Positions 6,074-13,953 of a stretch of 19,335 nt of DNA are shown here, piece after piece. The stretch covers positions 1-19,335 of the forward strand of contig UQSL01000035.1 of the NCBI GenBank assembly GCA_900543705.1, read 5' to 3'. Each line of letters opens with the position of its first letter. Position 1 is the first letter of the stretch. The position numbers were made by a program, and so were the translations under genes. The notes under the pieces are model-generated. The model was given only the letters and a program-made list of their open reading frames with translations. It ran no database searches and had not been told where the DNA came from. The stretch is from an uncultured Oscillospiraceae bacterium (GTDB taxonomy: Bacteria; Bacillota; Clostridia; Oscillospirales; Ruminococcaceae).

Positions 6074-6177
6074 CTTTTGTCCATTGTCCGTTTTTACTGG
6101 TCCTGTTCAATTCATCATATCCGCATGGGGATTTTCTTTTCCCAAATGCGATTCCCTATCTGTCATTCAAAGAGCAT

Positions 6178-7512
6178 TTACAGCTTTTTTCTCCGGCGGA
6201 TTTTCTTGTACTTCTTGTTCTTCTGGTTGACCAGAACCGCGTAGATGACATATAAGCCGATGAGCAAGACGATAAGGATCAGAATAATCTTCGCCCAAAT
6301 GGAACCGAGCGCCTGTTTGAACATATCGGTGTAATACAGCCATTTGCTGCGCTCGACATTTTCCTTGGCGACAAGCGGGATTTCCCCTATGGTCTCGTCC
6401 TTGAGCTTGAGCTCCACGCTTCCCACGGTGTCGCCCGCATGAATCGGCGCTGCGAGCGGTTCCTCGGGCAGGTGGACGATTTTCTGGACATCCTCCTCCG
6501 TCACATAGGACGGCAGCAGGGCGGTAAATTTCTGCTGCGGAGCGACATGGACAAAATCCTGGTCCTTGCCGTATTTGACCTTTGCCTCATTGATCGGGGT
6601 GTCCGGGTCAAGCATCGTCAGGTTGGCGAAGTTCTCAAACGCCCAGTCATAGAGGTGGACAGTATCGAAGAAGGCCATGTTGTAGTCATAGGCTTCCCCG
6701 TTTGCATCCTCCGTTGGCGCACCCAAAATGACACAGAGGTAGTTGTACCCATCCTTGGAAGCAGAGGATACGACGCATTTTCCCGCCTCAGGCAGACTTC
6801 CCGTCTTGATTCCGGTGATATAGTCCTCATAGTAAACGGAGCCAGCTTCCATCATCTTGTTGGTTGTGATGAGCAGGCGTTCGTCCGCGTAATCGGTGGC
6901 GGGCAAGGTGTATCTAGTTTTGGAGACAGCCTCCCTGAACGCATCAATCTTCATCGCATACTGGGCGAGAACCGCGATATCCTCCGCTGTGGTGTACTGC
7001 TGCTCATTAAACAGGCCGTGCGGATTGACATAATGGGTATTCTTCATCCCGATTTCCTGGGCCTTGGCATTCATCTTTTCCACAAAGGCCGGGATGCCGG
7101 GCCCTAGGGTATCTGCCACGATGTTAGCCGCCTCGTTGCCGGAGGGAATGAGCATCGCGTATAAGTAGTCCCTCATGCTCAGTGTTTCCCCGATGCGGAT
7201 ATCTGCTGTGGAAGCACCGGTGCCATATAAATCCTCTATATCCTCGGAGGTTGCAGTCGCAGTCGTGCCGTCCAAATCGCTAACCGATTCGAGCAGCAAG
7301 ACCGCCGTCATAATTTTGGTGATAGATGCAGGATACATCTTGTCCTTCGAATTTTTCTGGTAGACGACTTTTCCGGTGTCCGTATTAATGAGATATGCCG
7401 AATGGGCCAGAATCTCCTCTTCCGGCTGGTCCGCGGCTGCCATAACGGATGTGCTTGTCGAAAGAAACACGAAGACCATTACCATAGACAGAAAAAATGA
7501 TATTTTGCGCAT
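6178..7512 (-). CDS. Serine-type D-Ala-D-Ala carboxypeptidase (PBP5-like)
   Basis: This 444-residue penicillin-binding protein trims the terminal D-Ala from peptidoglycan stem peptides outside the membrane. It has a signal peptide (about 1-26, ending VMAA) and the peptidase S11 domain with all three catalytic motifs: Ser63-Ile-Thr-Lys66, Ser124-Gly-Asn126 and Lys236-Thr-Gly238. A PBP5-type C-terminal beta domain follows, at about 305-390. The end differs from E. coli PBP5: a real membrane span (about 409-427, IILILIVLLIGLYVIYAVLV) with a Lys/Arg-rich tail replaces the amphipathic anchor. GAGGGGA precedes the ATG, and a TATAAT lies about 45 bases upstream on the minus strand. It is monocistronic, between two divergent units. 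dacA, dacB and dacF are all possible names; I leave it unnamed. Confidence 0.94.
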   Translation of the reverse strand: MRKISFFLSMVMVFVFLSTSTSVMAAADQPEEEILAHSAYLINTDTGKVVYQKNSKDKMYPASITKIMTAVLLLESVSDLDGTTATATSEDIEDLYGTGASTADIRIGETLSMRDYLYAMLIPSGNEAANIVADTLGPGIPAFVEKMNAKAQEIGMKNTHYVNPHGLFNEQQYTTAEDIAVLAQYAMKIDAFREAVSKTRYTLPATDYADERLLITTNKMMEAGSVYYEDYITGIKTGSLPEAGKCVVSSASKDGYNYLCVILGAPTEDANGEAYDYNMAFFDTVHLYDWAFENFANLTMLDPDTPINEAKVKYGKDQDFVHVAPQQKFTALLPSYVTEEDVQKIVHLPEEPLAAPIHAGDTVGSVELKLKDETIGEIPLVAKENVERSKWLYYTDMFKQALGSIWAKIILILIVLLIGLYVIYAVLVNQKNKKYKKIRRRKKL

Positions 7513-7556
7513 GTGGACATTCCCCTCTTGTTTGAGAAATTATTTTGTTGTATGAT

Positions 7557-7562
7557 ATTATA
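7557..7562 (-). promoter_or_regulatory. Possible -10 box of the carboxypeptidase gene
   Basis: TATAAT on the minus strand lies 45 bases before the ATG at 7512. The best -35 candidates (TGACTG or TTGCTC) are at poor spacing, so this is only a tentative promoter. Confidence 0.4.
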
Positions 7563-7673
7563 GTTAATAGGCGTGAGCAACAGTCACTTTTCATTATGTT
7601 ACATTATAACAGAAAAATGCGAAAACACAAATAAGACTGTTAAAAAACAAAATACCGGACGGAGGGATTTTTC

Positions 7674-8964
7674 ATGAGCCAAAAATTTGGCTTTGACACC
7701 TTGATGACGCACGCAGGGTATAATGGGGACGTACAGACCCATTCGAGCACCCTGCCGATTTATCCGACCACTGCATACCAGTTCGACAGCGCCAAGCACG
7801 CACAGAACCTCTTTGAACTCAAAGAGGGTGGCAACATCTACAGCCGCCTGCAAAACCCGACAAACGACGTGTTGGAAGCCCGCATCACCGCTCTCGAAGA
7901 TGGCGTCGGCGCGCTCGCCTTTGCATCCGGCCATGCAGCGATTGTCAACACCCTGCTCAATCTGGCGGATTCCGGGGACGAAATCGTTTCCTCCATCTGC
8001 ATCTACGGCGGCGCCATCAACTTGCTCGGCGTCACCCTCGATCGTCTCGGCATCAAGGTGAAATTCGTCGACCCGGACGACCTGGAGGCGTGGGAACACG
8101 CGATTACCGACAAGACCAAGGCACTCTTTACCGAAGTCGTCGGAAACCCGAATGCAAATGTTGCAGATTTGGAAGCCATCGCTGCGATTTCCCACAAGCA
8201 TGGCATTCCCTTCCTTGTCGACTCCACCTTTACCACTCCGTACTTGATTAAGCCCTTTGAGCACGGCGCTGATATCGTCATCCACTCGGCCACCAAGCAT
8301 CTGGGCGGCCATGCAAACGCCATGATGGGCCTTGTGGTGGACAGCGGCAGATTTAAGTGGGAGGGTAATCCCCGTTTCCCGCACTACAACGAGCCAGACG
8401 TCAGCTATCACGGCGCCGTCTTTGCCAAGGATTTTGGAAACGCGGGCTTTATCACCCGCCTGCGCACCCTGATGATGCGTGACCTCGGCGCCTGTCCCTC
8501 CCCATTCAACTCCTACCTGATTGTACAGGGCATCGAGACCCTCTCGCTGCGCATGCAGAGGATGTGCGAAAACACCCAGAAGGTCGCAGAGTACCTAGAG
8601 GGAAACGAAAACGTCAGCTTTGTCAACTACCCGGGGCTTGCCTCGAACAAATACCATGCGCTCCAGCAAAAATACCTGCCCAAGGGTGCAGGCTCCGTCT
8701 TTACCTTTGGCATTAAGGGAACAAGAGAGACCGGCGCAAAAGTTTATCGATAGCCTGAAGATGATTTTGCACGTGGCAAATGTCGGTGATGTGCGCTCGC
8801 TCGTCATCCATCCTGCGACGACCACCCACAGCCAGCTCAGCGACGAGCAGCTCGTGATGTCCGGCATCACCCCGCAGACTATCCGCCTATCCATCGGCAT
8901 TGAGGATGTGGGCGACATCATCGCAGACCTCGACCAGGCCATTTGCACCGCTGTTGGCAAATAA
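7674..8964 (+). pseudogene. metY: O-acetylhomoserine sulfhydrylase, broken by a one-base frameshift
   Basis: Two frames together make a complete O-acetylhomoserine aminocarboxypropyltransferase, a PLP enzyme making homocysteine (or methionine) from O-acetylhomoserine and sulfide (or methanethiol). Frame one (7674-8753, 359 residues) has THAGYNGDVQTHSSTLPIYP, the PLP-contacting Asp183 in VDSTFTTPY and the PLP lysine Lys208 in HSATKHLGGH. It ends TRETGAKVYR then TAG. The continuation (KFIDSLKMILHVANVGDVRS... to 8964) is one frame on. The junction is an A4 run at 8738-8741; removing one A restores GAKFIDSLK. The restored length is 429 residues, right for the family. The ribosome binding site is GGAGGG before the ATG. 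Read literally, the product is truncated by 70 residues. A sequencing or assembly error is equally possible. Confidence 0.9.
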
Positions 8965-8998
8965 CACTTGAGCCGCAAAGACGAAAGGAGGACATTCT

Positions 8999-9676
8999 TT
9001 GGTTTATATCACAGGCAGCATGCACGGTGATATGGAATGTTTTCATGATGGACGTTTCAAGCACCTGAAAAAGGGCGACACCCTCATTGCTGTCGGAAAC
9101 TTTGGCTTTCTGTGGGACGGAGGGAAAAAAGAACAGGCCGCCCTGAAATGGATCGGCAAGCGGAAATACCAGGTGCTCTTTGTGGAGGGCTGGTATGAAA
9201 ATTACAACGAGCTCGAGCAGTATGAGATCGTCGACTTTGCAGGCGGGAAGGCTAGGAAAATTTCTGACAACCTGATGCAGCTGATGCGCGGCAACGTCTA
9301 CCACATCGAGGGTAAGAGCATCTTTACCTTCGGCGGCGGAGAGAGCCCCGACCGAGATGACCGCATCAAAGCCGGCACCTGGTATGAGCATGAGCTCCCT
9401 ACTGCGGAAGAACTCAATTTCGGACTGGACAATCTGGAAGCGGAGCACAACCGTGTCGATTACATCCTGACCCACGAAGCGCCCTGGAACGTCAAACGCT
9501 TCCTTGATTTGGATGAGATCGATAAAAACCTCCATCAGTTTTATTTTGACCAGCTCGAGGAACATATCCACTATCGGCACTGGTTTTGTTCGAGCCTGAT
9601 GCAGGATAAGGTGATTCCACCTCTGTACACCTGTATTTACCGTCGCGTCGTGCCCCTCGGCGAAGAACTGAAATAG
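8999..9676 (+). CDS. Metallophosphoesterase-fold protein lacking most metal ligands
   Basis: The 225-residue protein matches the calcineurin-like metallophosphoesterase family of Clostridia along its whole length, but its active site is replaced. Active relatives read GDTHGD, GDFGF, GNHEN, THEAP and GHYH. Here these are GSMHGD (Ser7 for Asp), GNFGF (Asn34 for Asp), GWYEN (Trp65, Tyr66 for Asn-His), THEAP (His159 kept) and, in HWFCSSLM, Ser199 and Met201 for the two His. Only His9 and His159 remain. The scaffold, including FTFGGGESPDRDDR, is otherwise conserved and the frame is intact, so this is more like a pseudoenzyme than a pseudogene. The start is TTG at 8999 with AAAGGAGG seven bases upstream. 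It follows metY by 34 bases, probably in one transcript, and a strong terminator follows. A role in nucleotide or protein binding is possible but unproven. Confidence 0.85.
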   Translation: MVYITGSMHGDMECFHDGRFKHLKKGDTLIAVGNFGFLWDGGKKEQAALKWIGKRKYQVLFVEGWYENYNELEQYEIVDFAGGKARKISDNLMQLMRGNVYHIEGKSIFTFGGGESPDRDDRIKAGTWYEHELPTAEELNFGLDNLEAEHNRVDYILTHEAPWNVKRFLDLDEIDKNLHQFYFDQLEEHIHYRHWFCSSLMQDKVIPPLYTCIYRRVVPLGEELK

Positions 9677-9683
9677 GTTTTTG

Positions 9684-9722
9684 GCGTCCTCTTTTCTTGG
9701 AAAGGAGGACGCTGTTATTTTT
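9684..9722 (+). terminator. Intrinsic terminator after the phosphoesterase-like gene
   Basis: A 13-bp stem (9684-9696 with 9700-9712, one G-T wobble) with loop TTG is followed by TGTTATTTTTT. It ends the metY unit. Confidence 0.88.
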
Positions 9723-9765
9723 TCTCTTTTCCGTGTCTATCAAAGTGATAAGAATGAGATTCCAG

Positions 9766-9783
9766 CCGTTAAAAGATTGACAA
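9766..9783 (+). promoter_or_regulatory. Probable Rex operator over the rex promoter
   Basis: The 18-mer CCGTTAAAAGATTGACAA matches the clostridial Rex consensus TTGTTAA-N4-TTAACAA at 11 of 14 defined positions. Its right half contains the -35 box TTGACA, so bound Rex would block RNA polymerase. This implies autoregulation of rex by NADH/NAD+. Confidence 0.55.
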
Positions 9784-9805
9784 TAAATAATATTTATACT
9801 ACAAT
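9777..9805 (+). promoter_or_regulatory. Sigma-A promoter of rex
   Basis: TTGACA (9777-9782), 17 bases and TACAAT (9800-9805) form a good vegetative promoter about 100 bases before the rex ATG. The -10 box lies within a perfect palindrome, ACAATATTGT (9801-9810). A second TTGACA at 9848-9853 has no convincing -10 box. Confidence 0.75.
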
Positions 9806-9906
9806 ATTGTTATCTGATTTTATTTCCCGGCATGGGTTGGAAACCAATTGACATCTTGCTTCGTTCGAGACTCTATACACTAATTTTCTAAGGCAGGCGA
9901 TTTATC

Positions 9907-10560
9907 ATGGCAAAAAATGAGCATGTTTCGCTGTCGGTCATCCGTAGACTGCCCCGTTACTATCGCTTTCTTGCGGATTTGCTCCGCGCAGGAACAACCA
10001 GGATTTCCTCTCGGGAGCTCTCCGACAAAATGGGACTGACCGCTTCCCAGATCCGGCAGGATTTAAACTGTTTCGGCGGATTCGGGCAGCAAGGATACGG
10101 CTACAATGTTGAACAGCTCCACAAGGAGATCGGCAATATCCTTGGCGTTGAAACGGGACTCGGTGCCATCCTGATTGGCGCAGGCAACTTGGGCCGCGCC
10201 ATTGCGACCCACATGTCCTTTGAAACCCGTGGCTTCAACCTGATCGGGGTGTTTGACAACAGTCCATCCGTTATCGGACAGGTGATACAGGGAGTACAGG
10301 TCAAGGATGTCACCTCTCTCGACGAATTCTGCAAAATGCACGAGCCGACAGTCGCCATCCTTTGCATTCCAAAAAATGCAGCGCAGGAACTGGCGGATCA
10401 CCTCATCGATCTCGGCATCAAGGGCTTTTGGAACTTTTCCCACTATGATATTTCCTTCAATTCTCCGGACGTTGTGGTGGAAAATGTCCATTTGGGCGAC
10501 AGCCTGATGACCCTTTGCTACCGGGTAAACGAAGTCCTCTCCGACCATACCAATTCTTAA
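9907..10560 (+). CDS. rex: Redox-sensing transcriptional repressor Rex
   Basis: This 217-residue protein is the NADH/NAD+ sensor that represses fermentation and respiration genes in Gram-positive bacteria; NADH releases it from DNA. The N-terminal winged-helix domain (about 1-80) has VIRRLPRYYRFLADLL, ELSDKMGLTASQIRQDLNCF and GGFGQQGYGYNVEQL. The Rossmann domain follows with Gly91-x-Gly93-x-x-Gly96 (LIGAGNLGRAI), then the FDNSPSVIGQ and AILCIPKNAAQELAD stretches. Length is normal. The ATG at 9907 has only a weak ribosome binding site (AGGCAGG). Its promoter overlaps a Rex-like operator. No target operon of Rex is adjacent, so it probably acts in trans. Confidence 0.96.
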   Translation: MAKNEHVSLSVIRRLPRYYRFLADLLRAGTTRISSRELSDKMGLTASQIRQDLNCFGGFGQQGYGYNVEQLHKEIGNILGVETGLGAILIGAGNLGRAIATHMSFETRGFNLIGVFDNSPSVIGQVIQGVQVKDVTSLDEFCKMHEPTVAILCIPKNAAQELADHLIDLGIKGFWNFSHYDISFNSPDVVVENVHLGDSLMTLCYRVNEVLSDHTNS

Positions 10561-10568
10561 AGATGTCT

Positions 10569-10588
10569 CCCTCGGCAACTGCCGAGGG
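10569..10588 (+). terminator. Hairpin after rex
   Basis: CCCTCGGCA (10569-10577) pairs with TGCCGAGGG (10580-10588). The tail (GGTTCTGTC) has few T residues, so termination may be incomplete. Confidence 0.55.
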
Positions 10589-11032
10589 GGTTCTGTCATA
10601 GGCTCTTTTTCGAATGAAACTGATATGCCATCTGTAGTACTTGAGGGAAAACGTCAGGTAGTATCCGCCGAAATAAGGACAGCAAAAAAGCCCTTGCATG
10701 TGGCAGATACAAAGGCTTTTCACATCGTTTCTTTCTGATAAATTCCAGCCTCCATATTTCCCTTCTCCGGGTAGCGCAAACATCCACCGGATGTTTCCGG
10801 GTAAGTGAATATGGACTCTTTCCGGCCCTTCCGCATTCCGGCCGTGGTAAAACCGTCGCGGAGGAATCTATCCCTTTTGTTATATTCGCCGCTGTGGCAC
10901 GCGGCCGGCTGAATATCCGCTGTGAGAACCATCCCCCTTCGCTTTTAAGGTGTAACAGCATTCATTCGATTTAGGATGTCTTTATCATAGAGCCCGTATG
11001 TGTTGGGAATGTGTTGATTTATTTGATAACTT
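10589..11032. other. Intergenic stretch with no recognised gene
   Basis: Between rex (+) and the histidine kinase gene (-), several frames are open on both strands at 10600-10960, but none has a recognisable family, a good ribosome binding site or conserved motifs. One imperfect hairpin is visible at about 10682-10718, pairing AAAAGCC-x-TTG with CAA-x-GGCTTTT and ending in TTTT, which could work as a bidirectional terminator. The rest looks like filler or decayed sequence. Confidence 0.4.
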
Positions 11033-11071
11033 GTAAAAAAGAACTGGGGGATCCGGACTTTCGGGTCCCCC
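11033..11071 (-). terminator. Intrinsic terminator after the histidine kinase gene
   Basis: On the minus strand GGGGGA (11071-11066) pairs with TCCCCC (11051-11046), with a short inner CCG/CGG pair. A T-run (11038-11033) follows five bases past the stem. It lies 5 bases past the kinase stop. Confidence 0.75.
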
Positions 11072-11076
11072 ATCTG

Positions 11077-12606
11077 TTATTCCTCCGACTCGTCGTCCCC
11101 GTCCAGACCCGAATCCAGGTCGGCAAGTTTTAAATCGAACCAGAATTCTACGCCGTTTTCGATATTCTGCGCCCCATAGTGCCTGCCGTGCATATCCAGG
11201 ATGGCCTTGACAATGGCAAGGCCGATTCCATAGCTTTGCATGCCGTCTCTGGCCCTTGCCTTGTCCCCGCGATAGAAGCTGACAAAAATATTCGCCAAAT
11301 CCTCCTGCTCGATATGGCTGCCGGTATTAAAAATACGTACCATGCACAAATCATCCTGCTGCTTTACACTGATGCGAATCATCCCCGCATCCGAACAGTA
11401 TTTGATGGCATTTTCAAACAGGTTTGCGGCGACACGTTCCATCTTCTCATAGTCCGCATACACAATCAGGCTGTCATCCAAATCCGACTGCACCTCAATC
11501 CGGTTACTTTGCAGCAGGATTTTGTGCTTATGCACGGTATCCTTGAGCAATTCGCTGATAGAAAAGACCGAGCGCTCGAGTTCCACAGTTCCGCTTTCCA
11601 AACGGGAAAGCTCGAGCAGGGACTTGACCAATCCGGAGAGCTTATTGCCCTCCTCCATGATGATGTCGAGATATTCCCGGCGGGTTTTCTCATCCGCATC
11701 ATCCGTGTCGCGCAGCGCCTCCGCATAACTGACAATCAGCGTGAGCGGCGTTTTGAAGTCGTGGGAGACATTGGCGATAAAGCGTCTGCGCATCTCCTCG
11801 CTTTGCTCCTGGCGGAGCAGGTCATCCCGCAGCAGCTCGTTGGAGTCCATCAGGCTGGAGATACTCTCCTGCAATCGTTCAGACATGTGGTTGATGCTCT
11901 GCGCCAGCTTCCCAATCTCATCTTGTGATCGTACTTCGCACTTTTGCTCAAAATCCAGCTTGGAAATCCGATCAGCCGCCTGCTGTACTTCCCGGATTGG
12001 CCTTGTCACACTCCCGGAGGTAAAAAACACGAGTACAATCGCTATCAGGAACGTAAAGAGGGAGATGAAAAATACATACCGTACCGTGAGGTCGGCAGTT
12101 TCCTGAATGTATTGCTCCGGAGTCTCAATCATTAGAAAACGGTCGTTTCCCAGATGAATAAATACCGTCAGGTATCCTGTGTTCTGGCTCTGTGTTTGGT
12201 CAAAATAGACTTTGTCACTGTCCAAAATCTCCTCGTAGCTGCGGCTGGTATAAAACCGTCTCAGTTTTTCGACCGTCGCCTCATTTACTACGGTATTCCT
12301 AGAATTTTGCCGTGTGGTATACTCAACGGAAATCTCTCCCCAGCCAATGCGGAAGATGCTCACCGTCATGTTTTTGTTTTCCGTTTGCAGCAGTTGGAGC
12401 CAAAAGGAATTTTCGGCGCTGTTGTACAGCCCTTTCAGTTCTGTTGCATTCTGGCGCAGCTCCTTCTTTTTATCAGCGGTGTACAGGGTGCCAAACAGAG
12501 TAGAGCCGAAGAACAGAGTCAGCAGGATATTGAACAGCAAGACCCCTGCAATCAGCATAAACAGCTTGGTCCGCAGGTTGGGATGAAACCCTTTATTCAA
12601 TTTCAA
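11077..12606 (-). CDS. Membrane sensor histidine kinase
   Basis: This 509-residue kinase partners the response regulator just upstream. It has a first membrane span (about 16-38) and an extracytoplasmic sensor region (about 40-175) with no recognised domain. A second span (about 177-197) is followed by a HAMP linker (198-250). The HisKA domain holds the phosphorylated His282 in FIANVSHDFKTPLT, and the HATPase domain holds the N-box (NLFENAIKYC, about 396-405) and G2 box (YGIGLAIVK, about 459-467). The G1 box reads NTGSHI rather than DxGxGI, as in some Firmicute kinases. The start is TTG at 12606, overlapping the regulator gene by 14 bases, with AAGGTAGG upstream, so translation is probably coupled. 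The C-terminus is a short acidic tail. The signal sensed is unknown. Confidence 0.9.
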   Translation of the reverse strand: MKLNKGFHPNLRTKLFMLIAGVLLFNILLTLFFGSTLFGTLYTADKKKELRQNATELKGLYNSAENSFWLQLLQTENKNMTVSIFRIGWGEISVEYTTRQNSRNTVVNEATVEKLRRFYTSRSYEEILDSDKVYFDQTQSQNTGYLTVFIHLGNDRFLMIETPEQYIQETADLTVRYVFFISLFTFLIAIVLVFFTSGSVTRPIREVQQAADRISKLDFEQKCEVRSQDEIGKLAQSINHMSERLQESISSLMDSNELLRDDLLRQEQSEEMRRRFIANVSHDFKTPLTLIVSYAEALRDTDDADEKTRREYLDIIMEEGNKLSGLVKSLLELSRLESGTVELERSVFSISELLKDTVHKHKILLQSNRIEVQSDLDDSLIVYADYEKMERVAANLFENAIKYCSDAGMIRISVKQQDDLCMVRIFNTGSHIEQEDLANIFVSFYRGDKARARDGMQSYGIGLAIVKAILDMHGRHYGAQNIENGVEFWFDLKLADLDSGLDGDDESEE

Positions 12607-13267
12607 ATTTATAGCCTACCTTTCGGATGGTGGCGATTTTCATCTGTGCGTCTTTGAGTTTGGCGCGCAGGCATTTGATGTGGGTATCGACCGTCCGGTC
12701 GTCCCCATCATAGTCCGCGTCCCACACCCGTGACAAAATCTGTTCCCTGCTCAGGACAAGATTTTTGTTCTGAACAAGATAACGGAGCAAATCAAATTCC
12801 CGCGGCGTCAGAATGACGGGTTTCCCGTTTACAAGGACGATCCGCTCCTGGTACCGGATTTCCAGATTACCTGCGTGAAAATCCTCCACTGCGGCCTGTC
12901 CGGAGCGTTTGAGCAGGTTTTTGATGCGGGCTATCAGGATGGCAGGGCTGAACGGCTTGGAGATATACTCATCCGCGCCACAATCAAAGCCCATAATTTC
13001 ATCATATTCCGTATCACGCGCAGTCAGCATGACAACCGGGACGTCGGACTGCTCCCTGATTTTTCGGCATGTCTCATACCCGTCCATGCGTGGCATCATA
13101 ATGTCGAGTACAACCAGGGAGATGGCGTCTCCCAACTCTTCAAAATGCTTGAGTGCATCCAGACCGTCCTTGGCCTGTAACACGCGGTAGCCCTCCCTGG
13201 TCAGGTAGCTTGCCACGAGCTTGCGGATGTTTTCTTCATCCTCCGCAATTAAAATGGTGATGTCCAT
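12593..13267 (-). CDS. OmpR/PhoB-family response regulator
   Basis: This 224-residue regulator has a receiver domain (about 1-120) with acidic Asp10/Glu11, the phospho-acceptor Asp55 in VVLDIMMPRMDGYE, Thr82 and Lys104 (YISKPFS). A winged-helix DNA-binding domain follows (about 127-224), with LTPREFDLLRYLVQN, ILSRVWDADYDGDDRTVDTH and RKVGYKFE. The ATG at 13267 has a good GGAGGAAA ribosome binding site. It is the first gene of a two-gene unit with the overlapping kinase. Target genes cannot be deduced from the window; neighbouring rodA is not obviously linked. Confidence 0.95.
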   Translation of the reverse strand: MDITILIAEDEENIRKLVASYLTREGYRVLQAKDGLDALKHFEELGDAISLVVLDIMMPRMDGYETCRKIREQSDVPVVMLTARDTEYDEIMGFDCGADEYISKPFSPAILIARIKNLLKRSGQAAVEDFHAGNLEIRYQERIVLVNGKPVILTPREFDLLRYLVQNKNLVLSREQILSRVWDADYDGDDRTVDTHIKCLRAKLKDAQMKIATIRKVGYKFEIE

Positions 13268-13417
13268 AGTAATTTCCTCCGGCTTTTTTGTCCTTACTCA
13301 ATGGTTCCGATTCATTTGGTAAGTGTTTTTATACTTTCATGAACGCGGAACGAGAATGATAGAATTGGCCGCCGTAGGCGGGCCGCAAAAATAAAGTAGA
13401 ATATCTGCTTTGCAGTT

Positions 13418-13426
13418 ATTATATCA
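13418..13426 (-). promoter_or_regulatory. Extended -10 promoter of the two-component genes
   Basis: On the minus strand TGATATAAT is a perfect extended -10 element, 150 bases before the regulator ATG. No good -35 box is seen. A hairpin of GGCC-rich arms lies in the leader at about 13365-13384. Confidence 0.5.
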
Positions 13427-13503
13427 TATTCGGCCTTTTTTTCCTACTAAAGTGTTTTCAGGCAGAATAAAAAGCATCCGGGAAACAAATTCTCGTCTGG
13501 GTC

Positions 13504-13712
13504 CTAGGAAGAACGTTCAGGAGTCCAGCTTGCCCTCATGTCCCAGAGGGATAGCGCCCTTTGCGTAAGCTGTAAACCAATCGGTTTCGAGTGGTAAGCG
13601 GTGTCCAAAAGTAACCTAGGAAGATGGAGTTTCCCTTCTTTGCTCCACTCCGCGGCAAGTGCGCGGGTCAGGTTTACAGCGGCCAAGGAAACCAGGCGTG
13701 CTGTATAGCAAA
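13504..13712 (-). pseudogene. Remnant of a short-chain dehydrogenase
   Basis: The minus-strand translation NLTRALAAEWSKEG, preceded by CYTA, is the helix that follows the catalytic Tyr-x-x-x-Lys of SDR-family oxidoreductases, where relatives read YTASK then VVNLTRALAAEWxKYG. The catalytic Lys is not in its place. About 25 residues further, RALSLWDMRASWTPE recalls the P-x-G-R-x-G-x-P-E segment near the SDR C-terminus. The NAD-binding N-terminal half and the strand between the two matches are missing or scrambled. There is no start signal. I read it as a decayed gene fragment; the frame is open by chance to the TGA at 13504. Confidence 0.45.
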
Positions 13713-13726
13713 ATCTGCTAACAGGA

Positions 13727-13753
13727 AAGGACCGGGAAAGTATCCCGGTCCTT
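13727..13753. terminator. Hairpin between the SDR remnant and rodA
   Basis: AAGGACCGGGA (13727-13737) pairs perfectly with TCCCGGTCCTT (13743-13753) over five bases. T-runs are short on both strands. It could end rodA transcription (minus strand) about 200 bases past its stop. Confidence 0.55.
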
Positions 13754-13953
13754 CATTCTGTTCTATGCCCATTTGTATGATGATCCGGATGAAACCAATG
13801 GATAATCCCTTTTCCAAGCTTCTTTACATGGTTGAGCGCCGTATCCACATGTTGGTACAAGATTTGAAATTTCAGACTGCCGGCTGTAACAGGGCAAATA
13901 CCGGCAGAGCATCCTAACGGGTACTTCCCAACCCAGCCTTGCGGATCATCGCT
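13754..13953. other. No recognised gene downstream of rodA
   Basis: On the minus strand, the frame of rodA stays open for 66 codons past its TAA (ending at 13753) with no start codon of its own. It contains QHVDTALNHVKKLGKG, which looks protein-like but matches no family I know. It may be a remnant or chance. Confidence 0.25.

Larger units (their letters stand above)
5519..6177. other. Gene-poor stretch between rplL and the carboxypeptidase gene
   Basis: This 659-base stretch sits where rpoB would normally be found. On the minus strand a 96-codon frame (6006 down to 5716) opens with a possible GTG and reads RPKAKYVVIYRHS. That vaguely recalls the first residues of IS3-family OrfB transposases, but the remainder does not match and lacks any DDE motif. 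Its only solid feature is the hairpin at 6035-6073. It may be a degraded insertion or rearrangement scar; I cannot prove that. Confidence 0.35.

Noticed and set aside
7513..7673. SAM riboswitch or T-box before metY
   Set aside because: The 160-base spacer has no recognisable SAM-I or T-box core. A 7-bp AACAGTC/GACTGTT repeat spaced about 50 bases seems incidental.
8738..8753. Programmed ribosomal frameshift in metY
   Set aside because: Restoring the frame needs a +1 shift at A-AAA-G with no known stimulator such as a strong slow codon or internal Shine-Dalgarno; a base insertion is simpler.
13560..13760. T-box leader suspected from the hairpin at 13727-13753
   Set aside because: The conserved T-box core with GGTGG-N-ACC was not found on either strand, and no synthetase or transporter gene follows.
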